Translations under genes and position numbers: made by a program | Shown here: in pieces, positions 42,413-51,835 of the stretch | How the letters are laid out: every line of letters starts with the position of its first letter | Numbering within the stretch: position 1 is the stretch's first letter | Source of the DNA: Thermoplasmata archaeon | GTDB taxonomy: Archaea; Thermoplasmatota; Thermoplasmata; Lutacidiplasmatales; UBA184 | Direction of reading: 5' to 3' | Assembly: GCA_021816865.1 (NCBI GenBank) | Contig: JAKAWX010000002.1 | Span: 200,110 to 264,109, forward strand | Length of the DNA stretch: 64,000 nt | The notes under the pieces: generated by a model | What the model saw: the letters and a program-made list of their open reading frames with translations, nothing else | Told to the model about the DNA's origin: nothing | The model's database searches: none

Positions 42413-44350
42413 TCAACCGTCGTAGTCGTCCGGACCGTCCGGGTCGTCCGGCCCGTCCGGCCGGCGGGGCCCCGGCGTGTCGGTCCGAGCGCGAGCCGTA
42501 GCGGTCGGTCGGGCGGGCGGCGGCGGAACGACCCGCCGGTTCCAGAGCATCACGGGAAGGACCCCGGCGAGGATGACGGCGCCCGCGACGGCCCCGGCGA
42601 TCACGTACCCTTCGACCGGCGAGAACGAGGACGCGTTCGCCGGGGGGGTCGGGGCGGTGACCGTGATCGTGATCCAGGCCGCGGTCGACTCGTGCGTGAC
42701 GTCCTCCACGATCACCTCGATCGCGAACGTTCCCGTGACGCCGGGCAGGCAGCTGAAGGTCGAGGTGTTCCGTTCCGGGCATCCCGGCGGGAGGCCGACG
42801 TAGGCGTACGTGTACGGTCCCGTGCCGCCCGAGATGTTCGTGACCAGGTTCAGGGTCTCGCCGAGCGTGAACGCGGACGGAAGCGCCTGGAAAAGCAGGA
42901 TCGCGGGGGTCGGATGGATGACGACCGTCGCCGTCGAGTCGCCCGAGACCCCGGAGCTTCCCACCGCCGAACAGGTCGCAGTGTACGTCCCCGGCATGGC
43001 GTAGGAGTGAGGGGCGAGCGCCCCTCCGCCGAAGGCGCCGTCCCCGAACGACCAGGTGTAGTTGAACGGCGCGCCGGCGCCGGCGGCGCGGCATGAGAAC
43101 GTCACGGGATGCCCCACATCGGTCCCGAGGGGGGAGGTGGCGACGGCGACGCCGATCGGCGAAGACCCCTCGTTCGAGACGAGCGGCATCGGGTCGGGGA
43201 CGCTGCGCGCGCGCACCCACGAGACGTTCCATGTCGAGCAGTTCTGACCGCAATACTCGCCGACCCCGACCTCGGCCATGGACGCGCCCGTCGCGTTCGT
43301 CTGGACAACGAACGGAATCCCGTTCACGCTCCCGGTCTCGGTCGCGTTCGTCCCGTTCCAGCTTAGGCCGATGACGTGCAGGGCCTGGGCGAAGTCGGCC
43401 GGCGCGGGGGTAGGCCCGGTCGTCGAGCGGGGCGCCGCCGTCGAGTTGCTCGAACGGAGGACGGCGTTCGACGTCCCGTTCGCGCCGACGTCCAGGGCGT
43501 AGGCCGAGGGGAAGAACTGGTATTGGCCGCTGAACCCGGGCGCCCCCGCGACGAAGAGGCAGAGGGGGCTCGTGGTGCCGTTCATCCGCGCGTACGTTTC
43601 GACCGTCACCGCCCGCGACGCGAAGGCACCGAGCGGCGCTTCGATCGCGCCCATGCTGTAGACGGCCGACACGGTGAGCCCGTTGCGGACAGTTCCCGCC
43701 CAGCTACCGAGGGCGGTCCAGCGGGCGGGGAGGATCGTGCCCGAGAAGTTCTCGTAGGCGTCGAACACGCGCCAGCCGTTGTCCCACTCGGCGTACTGGG
43801 GGCTGAGGCCGGGACTCTCCCCGAGGTAGCCGTCCTCCGAGAGGTTGAACGCGGTCTTCGGCCAGAAATAGAAGGAGACGTTCGTCCTCGCCCGCGGGCC
43901 GATCGAGTCGAGTCGGAGCCACACGAGCGAGCCGGTCGAGGCGTTCGATGCCCCCGACTGGATCCACGCGTAGATGGGTGTTCCGTTCGACGTGTATACC
44001 GCGAGACCGTTGCTCCAGTTCGAGTTGATCAGCGAGGCGTACCGAGAGCTGTTGATCGCGACCGGCTGGGCGTACGTCCCCGTTGCGTTCGATCCGGGGT
44101 TGTACACGGTGAGGTTGAGGCTTCCGACCGCGCCCGGCGGGATCGACGGCAGGCCCGCGGTCGGGGCACGAGGGGACGGCGGGGCGGTGGGGCCCGTTCC
44201 TCCGAGCGCCGCGGCGCCGGGGTCGACGGGGCTCACACCGCGCGAGCCCGACGGAACCGCCCACAGTGAGGCGAGCACGAGGACGCCGACGGTCGCCGCG
44301 AGGACCCACGGGGCCGCCCGGACCGGGCCCGGTCCCCTCCCTCCGACCAT
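42413..44350 (-). CDS. Surface protein with DUF2341, PKD and Ig-like domains
   Basis: 645 residues. A signal anchor lies at about 10-30. A DUF2341 domain spans about 75-190 (A-W-I-Q-S-G, W-L-R-L-D-S-I). A concanavalin-like region follows, then a PKD domain (Y-T-W-S-F-G-D-G, about 425-505) and another beta domain. A membrane helix (about 583-605) is followed by a cytoplasmic tail rich in Arg/Thr ending in a repeated P-D-G-P-D-D pattern. DUF2341 proteins are often carbohydrate-related surface proteins. It is convergent with the BcsA-like gene. TATA-like CTTATACT lies 44 nt upstream. Confidence 0.88.
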   Translation of the reverse strand: MVGGRGPGPVRAAPWVLAATVGVLVLASLWAVPSGSRGVSPVDPGAAALGGTGPTAPPSPRAPTAGLPSIPPGAVGSLNLTVYNPGSNATGTYAQPVAINSSRYASLINSNWSNGLAVYTSNGTPIYAWIQSGASNASTGSLVWLRLDSIGPRARTNVSFYFWPKTAFNLSEDGYLGESPGLSPQYAEWDNGWRVFDAYENFSGTILPARWTALGSWAGTVRNGLTVSAVYSMGAIEAPLGAFASRAVTVETYARMNGTTSPLCLFVAGAPGFSGQYQFFPSAYALDVGANGTSNAVLRSSNSTAAPRSTTGPTPAPADFAQALHVIGLSWNGTNATETGSVNGIPFVVQTNATGASMAEVGVGEYCGQNCSTWNVSWVRARSVPDPMPLVSNEGSSPIGVAVATSPLGTDVGHPVTFSCRAAGAGAPFNYTWSFGDGAFGGGALAPHSYAMPGTYTATCSAVGSSGVSGDSTATVVIHPTPAILLFQALPSAFTLGETLNLVTNISGGTGPYTYAYVGLPPGCPERNTSTFSCLPGVTGTFAIEVIVEDVTHESTAAWITITVTAPTPPANASSFSPVEGYVIAGAVAGAVILAGVLPVMLWNRRVVPPPPARPTATARARTDTPGPRRPDGPDDPDGPDDYDG

Positions 44351-44390
44351 CGACCTTCCTCCACGCCCGAGAGAACAACCGGACGGCCGA

Positions 44391-44398
44391 CTTATACT
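44391..44398 (-). promoter_or_regulatory. TATA-like box of the DUF2341/PKD gene
   Basis: AGTATAAG on the minus strand, centred about 44 nt before the ATG at 44350, leaving a leader of roughly 17 nt. No GSRCCAA repeat is found next to it. Confidence 0.5.
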
Positions 44399-44455
44399 CC
44401 ACTCCCCCGCCCCGCGACCAAGCCACGTCGTGCGAGGGAGCGCGTCCTCCCGGGG

Positions 44456-44836
44456 TCAGCGGTCCGGCTCCGGTGGGGAGAAGACCTGCCATTCGGCGAT
44501 CCGGGCGTCTCGCACGACGACGCGCCAAGCCGTCGGAACGACCCAGTGCTGTCGTGGGAGGCCGCCACCGCCGAGCCGGGTCCCGCTCGCGGTCCCAAAG
44601 AGGGCGATCACGGAGCCCTGGCAGAGGTGGTCGTGGATCGCGAGGCGCAGGTCGGGGGTCCGGCGGAACTCCTTCGCCCACGCCGCGCATCCCCGGTCCC
44701 GGCCGAGGGTCTCCTGGCCGGACGGGTCGACCCAACGAAAGTCGGGCGCCATTAGACCTTCGAGCGCCTCGAGGTCGTGCCGATTGATCTCGTTCACGAA
44801 GCGTAGCGCGATACGTCCCGGGTCGATCTCCGCCAT
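44456..44836 (-). CDS. SnoaL/NTF2-like protein
   Basis: 126 residues forming one cone-shaped NTF2-like fold: F-V-N-E-I-N-R-H-D-L-E-A-L-E-G-L-M-A-P-D-F at the N-terminus, then W-A-K-E-F-R-R-T-P-D, and late strands ending W-Q-V-F-S-P-P. Such domains act as small-molecule isomerases/cyclases or binding proteins. The ATG at 44836 starts the fold. No neighbour suggests its ligand. Confidence 0.8.
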   Translation of the reverse strand: MAEIDPGRIALRFVNEINRHDLEALEGLMAPDFRWVDPSGQETLGRDRGCAAWAKEFRRTPDLRLAIHDHLCQGSVIALFGTASGTRLGGGGLPRQHWVVPTAWRVVVRDARIAEWQVFSPPEPDR

Positions 44837-44980
44837 CGTGCGGTGTCCCGGTCCCCGACGCCGGAGGCCTCGCACTCCCCGTAGGGGGACCCGGGATAAG
44901 GCACTCGCGGCGCCGGCCGGGAGCCGTTCGCCGCCCCCGGCCCGGTCCCGGACCCTTCCCCGGGCGTTCCGCCCCGTCGC

Positions 44981-46426
44981 TCAGTCGGAGTGCCAGGTCG
45001 GGCCACCGTAGCCGTCCGGGAGCGGCGCTCGGGCTCCCCGTCCGAAAGGGTCCGGCCGGGGGGTCGGAGGCCGTCCGCCCTTCGCGCTGAGGTAGGCGTC
45101 GATCGCCTCCGCGACGCGCGAGCCGGCGGACATGGCGTAGACCACGGAGACGCCCCCCGTCGCGAAGACCCCGTCGACGTCGGTCCGTCCGTCCGGGCCG
45201 CGGCCTTCGGGAAACCCGTGGGGCGAGACCTTGAGGTCGAGCTCCCCCGGTAGGCCGGCGAGGTCGCTGGTCTCTCCGACCGCCACGATCACGGTGTCGC
45301 AGGCGATCGTCTCGTCCGAACCGGCTACCAGCTCGAGCGTCGGGCGGCCCGAAGCGTCGGCCGGTCCCGCTCGCGTAGCCCGTACGACGATCCCCGAGAC
45401 CTGGCCCGAGCCGAGGATGCGCACCGGGGCGCGCCCGAAGAGAAAGCGAATCCCCTCGGTCTCGGCTCCCGTTACCTCCTCCTCGCCCGCGGGCAGGTCG
45501 GCCCTTGCCTTTCGGTAGACCAGCGTCACGTCGCCCGGTCCCGAGAGCCGCAGGCTCGAGCGGGCGGCGTCGAACGCCACGTCCCCTCCGCCGATCACCA
45601 CGACCTTGCGTCCCTTGCGGCCGAACGAGCCCTCGGGCCCCCGGTTCACCGCGAGCAGGAACGGCAGGGCGGAGAAAACCCCCGGGAGCTCCTCGCCCGG
45701 TACCCCGAGCGTCCGGGGACGGGAGGCCCCGACCGCAAGGAGGACCGCCACATACCCCCGAGCGAGGAGGCTCGCCGGGGTAAAATCGACGCCCGCCTTC
45801 TGGTCGACCACGAACCGGACGTCGAGGTCCCGGAACCGGGCGAGGTCCCGGTCGAGCTCGGTCCCGTCCAGGTGGTACTGGGGGATGGTGTCGACCTGGC
45901 CGCCGAGGAACGGCTCCGATTCGAAGACCGTCACCGAGTAGCCTCGAAGGGCGAGCTCCCACGCGGCCATCAGTCCGGTCGGCCCGCCTCCGACGACCGC
46001 GATCGGCTGGTGCTTGGACGGCCCCGGAACGTACCGCGCGTCCGAACGACCGAGCTCGAGCGCGGCGCGTTTGAGGTGACGGATGGCGATGGGCACGCCG
46101 CGGCCGCCCATCACGCAATCCTCCTCGCAGTAGTGGTAGCACGTCTTGCACAGCACGGTCGCGAGCGGGTTGTCGATGAGCGTGAGCTCTGCGGCGTCGT
46201 CGAATCGCCTCTGGGCGATGAGCGAGATGTACCCCCGGCAGTCCTGGGTGATCGGGCACGCCTGGACGCAGAACGGCATGGCGCACTGCAGGCACCGCTG
46301 CGCCTCGAGCACCGCCTCGTCCGAGGAGTACGGCTCGAGGATCTCGCCGAACGTCCGAGTCCTCTGCGGGATCGACTCTTCGGGGATCGGTGTCCGCTCG
46401 TAACGCGAGTTCTCGTTGGTTGGCAT
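44981..46426 (-). CDS. GltD-like FeS/FAD NAD(P)H oxidoreductase, copy 1
   Basis: 481 residues. The N-terminal domain binds two [4Fe-4S] clusters (C-L-Q-C-A-M-P-F-C-V-Q-A-C-P, then C-K-T-C-Y-H-Y-C). An FAD Rossmann motif V-G-G-G-P-T-G-L follows at about 160, and an NAD(P) motif V-I-G-G-G-D-V-A at about 290. This is the glutamate synthase small-subunit/PreT/NfnB family, passing electrons from NAD(P)H to a partner. No glutamate synthase large subunit is in the window. The start is ATG 46426 or 46468. Paralogue at 51872-53305. Confidence 0.88.
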   Translation of the reverse strand: MPTNENSRYERTPIPEESIPQRTRTFGEILEPYSSDEAVLEAQRCLQCAMPFCVQACPITQDCRGYISLIAQRRFDDAAELTLIDNPLATVLCKTCYHYCEEDCVMGGRGVPIAIRHLKRAALELGRSDARYVPGPSKHQPIAVVGGGPTGLMAAWELALRGYSVTVFESEPFLGGQVDTIPQYHLDGTELDRDLARFRDLDVRFVVDQKAGVDFTPASLLARGYVAVLLAVGASRPRTLGVPGEELPGVFSALPFLLAVNRGPEGSFGRKGRKVVVIGGGDVAFDAARSSLRLSGPGDVTLVYRKARADLPAGEEEVTGAETEGIRFLFGRAPVRILGSGQVSGIVVRATRAGPADASGRPTLELVAGSDETIACDTVIVAVGETSDLAGLPGELDLKVSPHGFPEGRGPDGRTDVDGVFATGGVSVVYAMSAGSRVAEAIDAYLSAKGGRPPTPRPDPFGRGARAPLPDGYGGPTWHSD

Positions 46427-46720
46427 ATCGTGTCCCGCGGCCGTCGGGCGGCGGCGAGCGATGCGCACCTCGCGTGGAGGGGACGCGGTCGCGCGTCGGT
46501 CGGCGCCGCTCGAGCGGTGGACTCCCGGGCGGGACCCTCAATCCCGCGGGGGATAAAGTGACGCCGAGTGGCGTGCGCCGCCTCTCGGGCGGCGACGTGC
46601 GGCGGGCCGACGCCGCGGCCGGCGCGGGAACCCTTCCCGGGCGCGTCAATCCCCCCTGACCTACGGCCTATGTACTCTCCGGCGAGACTCTCACCCCGAG
46701 GGCCGCCGAGCGAGGACCCC
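46427..46720. other. Divergent intergenic region, GltD copy 1 and flavodoxin
   Basis: 294 bp, GC-rich. A TATA-like CTTTATCC on the minus strand near 46552-46559 may serve the GltD-like gene with a long leader, and CCTATGTA near 46666-46673 may serve the flavodoxin gene. No further gene is seen. Confidence 0.4.
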
Positions 46721-47188
46721 ATGGTGAGGGCGATCGTCATCTACGATTCTTGGTACGGCTGCACGAAGGGGATCGCCGACGAGGTGGCCCGGGGACTCTC
46801 CGCCGACGGGCGGGTCCCGACGATCGTGGCGAAGGTCCGTTCGACGTCGCTCGAGCATATCGTCGACCACGACATCATCGTGGTCGGATCGCCGAACCAC
46901 TTCGGGGCCCCCACCGCCCACATCAAGCAGTTGCTCGCGGAGCTGCGGAAGTCCGACCTGAGGGGAAAGCGACTCGCGTTCTTCGATACTTGTTTCGCTC
47001 GGGATCGGGGGAAGGCGGTCGGTAAGATGGAGGCGGCCCTGCGGGAGAAGAACCCGCTCATCTCCCCGCCGTTCCTGGGGCTCTCGGTCGTCGTCGAAGG
47101 CGTGCAGGGCCCGGTCGCCCCGGGGGCGCTCTCGGAGAGCCGGGAGTTCGGCCGGTCGGTGCGAGCGAGCACGGCCCTCCTCGCCTAG
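46721..47188 (+). CDS. Flavodoxin family protein
   Basis: 155 residues. The N-terminal strand and phosphate-binding loop are I-V-I-Y-D-S-W-Y-G-C-T-K, followed by I-I-V-V-G-S-P-N-H-F-G-A-P, the usual FMN isoalloxazine loop. It is a single-domain FMN electron carrier. The ATG at 46721 starts right before the first strand. It is divergent from the GltD-like copy 1, a plausible electron donor. Its stop overlaps that of the DUF1028 gene tail-to-tail. Confidence 0.88.
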   Translation: MVRAIVIYDSWYGCTKGIADEVARGLSADGRVPTIVAKVRSTSLEHIVDHDIIVVGSPNHFGAPTAHIKQLLAELRKSDLRGKRLAFFDTCFARDRGKAVGKMEAALREKNPLISPPFLGLSVVVEGVQGPVAPGALSESREFGRSVRASTALLA

Positions 47189-47967
47189 CCGTCGGAACGG
47201 ACGGAGCCGAGCCCGTCCTCCCGAGGCGGATCGGCGGGCGTCGGCGAGCGACGCCCCAAGGCGCGCGCCCGCCGCGTCGAGCGCGGTGGACGCGCGACGC
47301 GCCGGGCGGCAAGGAACCGCCGGGTGGCGGCCTCGTCCCGCTTGAGTATCCGGCCGATCTCGGCGACCGGTTGCGGGTGCTGGTCGACCCGCAGGTCGAC
47401 CCAGCGGTCGCTCCAGGCGCGGTCGAACCACGGCTCACGGTGGACAACGAGCATCGCCGACGATTCCATCCCCCGACGGTCCCCCCCGGCCTCGGCGCCG
47501 GCGACGAGACCCGCGTACAGGCGTCGCGGGAGGCTCCCCCGCGCGCGCTCGAACGCGGCCGCCATCGCTGGCACGACGGTCTCGTCACGGAGGATATTCC
47601 CCTGGCAAGTGTACCCCTCTCCCGTGACGTGGCCCGCCCAACGGAGACACTTCGACCCCGTCCACGCGGCCGACCTCCCCCGCGCGTCGACCACGCCTAG
47701 CTGACGATGTTCGCGTTCGGGGTCGGCCCTAGTCAGCCGACGTACGACCTCCTCGGCCCCGAATCCCCGGCGCAACAGCTCGAGGCCGCGAGGACCGTAC
47801 GCGTAGTTCGACTGGGCCTGGGTCGCGATCGCGCCCCGCCGCCATTCGGCCCAGGGAACGACCGCACCGACGCTCATCGGTTTCGTCGCCACCACGACTC
47901 CCCAGTATCCCCGCTCGCGGTCGCACGCGACCAGCGAGAAGGTTCCGTGCTCGTCCCGGCCGTACAT
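47185..47967 (-). CDS. DUF1028 protein
   Basis: 260 residues. Family blocks are F-S-L-V-A-C-D at the N-terminus, V-G-A-V-V-P-W-A, G-A-I-A-T-Q-A-Q-S-N, W-A-G-H-V-T-G-E-G-Y and C-Q-G-N-I-L. The family has an Ntn-hydrolase-like look, but its reaction is not established. The C-terminal ~40 residues are Arg/Pro-rich and not conserved in type. The start is the first ATG; the family core begins at residue 9. Confidence 0.85.
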   Translation of the reverse strand: MYGRDEHGTFSLVACDRERGYWGVVVATKPMSVGAVVPWAEWRRGAIATQAQSNYAYGPRGLELLRRGFGAEEVVRRLTRADPEREHRQLGVVDARGRSAAWTGSKCLRWAGHVTGEGYTCQGNILRDETVVPAMAAAFERARGSLPRRLYAGLVAGAEAGGDRRGMESSAMLVVHREPWFDRAWSDRWVDLRVDQHPQPVAEIGRILKRDEAATRRFLAARRVARPPRSTRRARALGRRSPTPADPPREDGLGSVRSDG

Positions 47968-48045
47968 GGCCCGGCGCCCAGCGTCCGGGGCCTTATCACG
48001 CCTGAGACAAGAGCGCTCGGTGACGCGCGAGCGGTCGGTCGAGCG

Positions 48046-48426
48046 TCAGGCTCGGGGCGTAAAGACGAGCGAGATGGAGTTGACGCAGTGCCGGCGGTTC
48101 GTCGCCGTGAACCCTTCGCCCTCGAACACGTGCCCGAGGTGCGCGCCGCACCGGACGCACTGGATCTCGGTGCGCGAGCCGTCGGGGTCCGGCAGGCGCC
48201 GGACGGCGCCCGGAATCTCGCGGTCGAAGCTCGGCCACCCGCACCGTGCGTCGAACTTGTCGTCCGAGCGGTAGAGGGCGCTCCCGCACCGTTTGCACGA
48301 GTAGGTCCCCGGGGCAAACGCGCGCTCGTACTCCCCCGAGAACGGGGCTTCCGTTCCCTTGCGGACGATGACCGCTTCCTCGCGGGCGGTGAGCTTGCGC
48401 CACGGAGGGGCCGAGGACGAGGCCAT
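48046..48426 (-). CDS. msrB: Peptide methionine-R-sulfoxide reductase B
   Basis: 126 residues. Zinc is held by C-K-R-C and C-V-R-C. The catalytic Cys is in R-R-H-C-V-N-S-I-S-L near the C-terminus, with C-G-W-P-S-F as the substrate block. It reduces methionine-R-sulfoxide, complementing MsrA at 20.6 kb. The ATG at 48426 is 26 nt after a TATA-like element. Confidence 0.95.
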   Translation of the reverse strand: MASSSAPPWRKLTAREEAVIVRKGTEAPFSGEYERAFAPGTYSCKRCGSALYRSDDKFDARCGWPSFDREIPGAVRRLPDPDGSRTEIQCVRCGAHLGHVFEGEGFTATNRRHCVNSISLVFTPRA

Positions 48427-48447
48427 GGCGGAGCATCGGCGCGGCCG

Positions 48448-48455
48448 TACATAAG
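48448..48455 (-). promoter_or_regulatory. TATA-like box of msrB
   Basis: CTTATGTA on the minus strand, centred 26 nt before the ATG at 48426: a leaderless arrangement. Confidence 0.55.
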
Positions 48456-48514
48456 CACCGGGTCCCCGTCCCGGTGTGACGGGTTCTCCCCGCGGCGCCG
48501 TCAACCCGCGGCGG

Positions 48515-50176
48515 TCAGAGGAGCTCGGGAAGGTGCTCGGAGACGTAGCGGGAGACCTTGCGCCGGCCGGCCACGATCGCCTGGCGCAGGTCGTACTGCC
48601 GGGGTTCGTGCAGCACGACGTCGAACGACCGCTCGGATTCCGCGACGAACGTGACGCCTTTCGACTCCGCGAGCGCGCGGTAGCCGGCCGCGCGCACTCG
48701 ATCGAGGCTTTCGAGGCTGCGACGGCTGACGACGACCGGGCCGGACGCGGCCAGCGAAAGGATCTGGTCGTGGTGCTGGAAGATGTTCGAGTCGACCGAC
48801 GTCGGACGCACGTCGAGGAGGTCCGGGTACTCGACTTCGGGAGTGCAGACGATCCCCGCGCCGGTATAGCGCGTGCCGGTCACGAGCTCGACCTTCCGAC
48901 CGACGAGGGCACGCTCGTAGAAGCGGACCAACGGGAGGAACTCTCGGCGCTTCGCCTCGTCCAGTATTGCGAGCAGTTGACCTCCGACGCTTTCGGCCCG
49001 CTCGTACAGCGTGACGCGCAGACCCCGGGACGACGCCGCGAGCGCGGCCTCGAGGCCCTGGACGCCTCCCCCGACGACCACGACGTCGCCGCGGAGGGGC
49101 CGCGCGGGTCGGGAGAGGCCCTCGTAGCCGACGTCCGGGTTCACCGTGCACCGCACCTCGCCCCACGCGAGGTCGCGGCACGCCTGGTTGCAGCGGATGC
49201 ACGGGCGTAGCTCCCGCCGTCTCCCGAGCACGGCCGCCGCGAACGAAGGGTCGGCCAGCATGCCGCGCGCGACCGAGACGAAGTCCGCGAGCGCGAGCGC
49301 CTCCTCGACGTCCCGGGCGTCGACGACCGACCCGACGACCATCGTCGTCAGGGTCAGCCGCCGGGGCAGGCGGTGCGCCACGTGAAGACGCGGCGAATAG
49401 AACGCCGCGGAACTTCCCGGGGGCGCGAACCGGCCGGCCGAGAAGTGCACGTAGTCGAGGCCCTCGACGGCTTCGGCGACCGAGACGCCGTAGTCGGGCC
49501 CGTAGCCGTCGGGCTCGTCCTCGTAGAGGCTCAGGCGCAGTCCGACCGGGAGCCCGACCTCGCCCCGGACCGCCCGCACGACCTCCCGGACGAAGGCGAG
49601 CCGCCCGTCAAACGAGCCGCCGTAGCGGTCCTGCCGATGGTTTAGCGCCGGAGCGATCGTCTGGTGGATGAGGTAGCCGTGGGCCCCGTGGATCTCGAGG
49701 CCGTCGAATCGGGCCCGCTCCCCGAGCCGGGCCGCGCGAACGAAGTCGTCGACGACGGATTCGAAATCGCCCGGGGTCATTTCGTGGGGCGTGGTTCCGG
49801 GGTAGTCGAGGAGCGACGGGGCGATCGGGCCCTCCGGGTTCGTCTCGAGCCCTGCGCGTCCTCCGCAGTGGACCAGCTGCAGGAAGATCCGGCTCCCCTC
49901 GTCGTGGACGCGTTCGGTGAGGCGCCGGAGCTTCGGGACGAAGTCGGGGTTGTACGCCCCGAGCTCGTTGCGGGAGCCGCGGGCGTTGCGGCCGTTGACG
50001 AACGCATACTCCGTGATGAGCAGGCCGGCTCCCCCTCGCGCGCGCGCCGCGAGGTAGGCGATGTGGGTCTCGTTGGTCGAGCCGTCCGGGTTGGCGAGGT
50101 TGGAGATCATCGGCGCCATCACGATGCGGTTCGGAACGGTGAGGGACCCGATCCGGCCCGTCTGGTCGGCGCGCAT
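48515..50176 (-). CDS. Old-yellow-enzyme family FMN/FeS oxidoreductase
   Basis: 553 residues. The N-terminal TIM barrel (1-330) has P-N-R-I-V-M-A-P-M, G-A-H-G-Y-L-I-H-Q and D-R-Y-G-G-S. The [4Fe-4S] site C-I-R-C-N-Q-A-C with a fourth Cys 11 residues on follows. A C-terminal nucleotide-binding domain starts V-V-V-G-G-G-V-Q-G-L. This is the 2,4-dienoyl-CoA reductase / trimethylamine dehydrogenase family. It is about 100 residues shorter than typical members, and the C-terminal FAD/NAD region looks reduced, so substrate and electron donor are uncertain. Confidence 0.88.
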   Translation of the reverse strand: MRADQTGRIGSLTVPNRIVMAPMISNLANPDGSTNETHIAYLAARARGGAGLLITEYAFVNGRNARGSRNELGAYNPDFVPKLRRLTERVHDEGSRIFLQLVHCGGRAGLETNPEGPIAPSLLDYPGTTPHEMTPGDFESVVDDFVRAARLGERARFDGLEIHGAHGYLIHQTIAPALNHRQDRYGGSFDGRLAFVREVVRAVRGEVGLPVGLRLSLYEDEPDGYGPDYGVSVAEAVEGLDYVHFSAGRFAPPGSSAAFYSPRLHVAHRLPRRLTLTTMVVGSVVDARDVEEALALADFVSVARGMLADPSFAAAVLGRRRELRPCIRCNQACRDLAWGEVRCTVNPDVGYEGLSRPARPLRGDVVVVGGGVQGLEAALAASSRGLRVTLYERAESVGGQLLAILDEAKRREFLPLVRFYERALVGRKVELVTGTRYTGAGIVCTPEVEYPDLLDVRPTSVDSNIFQHHDQILSLAASGPVVVSRRSLESLDRVRAAGYRALAESKGVTFVAESERSFDVVLHEPRQYDLRQAIVAGRRKVSRYVSEHLPELL

Positions 50177-50199
50177 CCGCCGGGTCGCTGGCGCCGGCG

Positions 50200-50207
50200 G
50201 TTATAAT
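50200..50207 (-). promoter_or_regulatory. TATA-like box of the old-yellow-enzyme gene
   Basis: ATTATAAC on the minus strand, centred about 28 nt before the ATG at 50176. One of the strongest TATA matches in the window. Confidence 0.6.
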
Positions 50208-50242
50208 CTATCCTCGCGCGGCGGCCGGGTCCGACCCACCGG

Positions 50243-51793
50243 CTATTGCGAGATCCGCTCGAGCCGTCGGCCGGTCGCGCGCGGTCCGAAAATGGCGATC
50301 GCCCCGGCGGCGAGGCCCGTAACGCCGACCGTCGTGAACCCCGCGAAGAACGACGTCGCCGCGATCAGCGCCGGCAGCCCGAGCGCGCCGACCGCACCGC
50401 CCAGATGGCCGAGCCCGTCGCTCCATGCGAACCCCGAGGTCCGCGCCCTCGTCGGGAAGCTCTCGGCCGTGTAGGTGTAGGCGACCTGAAGGTACATGCC
50501 GAGCGAGAGGGAGGCCAGGAACGAACCGGCCGTAAGCACGAGGCCGCTGGCCAACGTCCCGATGAGGAGCATGCCGAGGAACCAGATGGCGGTGGCGACG
50601 ACGATGAGACGGTACCGCTCGACCCGGTCGGCGGCCGCGAGCATGAGGAGAGCTCCGACAGGATAGCCCACCGCGCCGACCGCGAGGTAGAGGATCGAGC
50701 TCCCGATCGCGATCCCCTGCGCCGCGTAGAGCGTGGCCGCGTCCCCGAGAAAGGCGTAGTTGCCGACGTACCACAGGAACCACATCGCGACAAACACCGC
50801 GAGGCGCGAGGCGTACGGTCGACGGAACAGGTAGCGTGTGGGAAACCGGCCGTGCTCGAGACTGACCTCGCTCGGCCGCGGCTCTGCGAGCGCTTCGCCC
50901 CGGCCACGGGCCGTCGACTCCATCCGCCGGACGATCGCGTCGGCCTCGTCGGACCGACCGCGCATCACGAGCCAGCGGGGCGATTCGGGGAGCCGGCTCT
51001 GGAGCGCGAGTCCGACGACCGCCACGGCCCCTCCGATGACGAAGAGCAGCCGCCAGCCGACCTCGAACGTCGGCACGAGCGCGAGCGCGACGAACGGTGT
51101 GACCGCCTGGCCCAGGATGCCGATGAGGAACGTGAGGACCGAGATCCGACCCCGTCGGGCGGCCGGCGAGAGCTCCCCCACGTACGTCGAGACGAGGTTG
51201 AGGCCGGCCCCGACCCCCACTCCGGTCACGAATCGCCAAAGCGAGAGCGTAAAGAGGTCGGTCGCGACCGCGTCCCCGAACGAGCCGAGAGCGACGAGCG
51301 CGAACGTCACCAAAAGCATCCTCAGTCGGCCGTGCCGGTCCGAGAACGTCCCGATGACGAACGAGCCGAGGATGTAGCCCAGCAGGCCCACGGCGAGCGC
51401 GACGAAGAGTCCCTCGTCGCCCGTGAGGTGCATCTGGACCGCGATCGCGGGGAGTCCGAACCCGATGTCGGTGATGTCGTAAAAGACGAAGAAGTATCCC
51501 AGCCCTACGATCGCGAGGTAGGAGTACGGCAGCGACCACTCGGGGATCCGGTCGAGGCGGGCCAGAACCTCCGCTCCCCGGCGAGCACCTTCCGCCGACA
51601 CGGTGGCGGCGGAAGGTGCGGCGGAAGAGACGCCCCTCGGTGTGTCCGGCGTGGCGCGGGACCCGGAAGGAGGCACGGCCGGACGAACGACGGCGGGGGC
51701 ATGAAGGTCGCCCCTCCGCCTAGGGTCCTGTGGGGAAACCCTCCGGTCGACCCCGGGCCGCCGGGCCGTGGAACTCTCGGGTCGGTGTGCCAA
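50243..51793 (-). CDS. Major facilitator superfamily transporter
   Basis: 516 residues if started at TTG 51793. Twelve membrane helices lie from about residue 85 on. Family motifs are G-T-F-S-D-R-H-G-R between helices 2 and 3, and the sugar-porter-like R-L-P-E-S-P-R-W-L-V-M-R-G-R before the central loop. The first ~64 residues are Arg/Pro-rich and unlikely; GTG 51601 (452 residues) is an attractive alternative. It lies just upstream of the old-yellow-enzyme gene in the same direction, so uptake of that enzyme's substrate is possible. Confidence 0.85.
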   Translation of the reverse strand: MAHRPESSTARRPGVDRRVSPQDPRRRGDLHAPAVVRPAVPPSGSRATPDTPRGVSSAAPSAATVSAEGARRGAEVLARLDRIPEWSLPYSYLAIVGLGYFFVFYDITDIGFGLPAIAVQMHLTGDEGLFVALAVGLLGYILGSFVIGTFSDRHGRLRMLLVTFALVALGSFGDAVATDLFTLSLWRFVTGVGVGAGLNLVSTYVGELSPAARRGRISVLTFLIGILGQAVTPFVALALVPTFEVGWRLLFVIGGAVAVVGLALQSRLPESPRWLVMRGRSDEADAIVRRMESTARGRGEALAEPRPSEVSLEHGRFPTRYLFRRPYASRLAVFVAMWFLWYVGNYAFLGDAATLYAAQGIAIGSSILYLAVGAVGYPVGALLMLAAADRVERYRLIVVATAIWFLGMLLIGTLASGLVLTAGSFLASLSLGMYLQVAYTYTAESFPTRARTSGFAWSDGLGHLGGAVGALGLPALIAATSFFAGFTTVGVTGLAAGAIAIFGPRATGRRLERISQ

Positions 51794-51835
51794 ACGGTCG
51801 CACGGTTCCGCGGAGTTTAAGGGGTGGAGGGGAAT

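Noticed and set aside
44351..44400. A fifth GSRCCAA operator at the DUF2341 gene
   Set aside because: The promoter has a good TATA but no matching repeat at 36-38 nt from the start.
43704..46649. 981-residue minus-strand frame across the SnoaL-like and GltD-like genes
   Set aside because: Spans three better-supported reading frames and has extreme Arg/Pro/Gly content.
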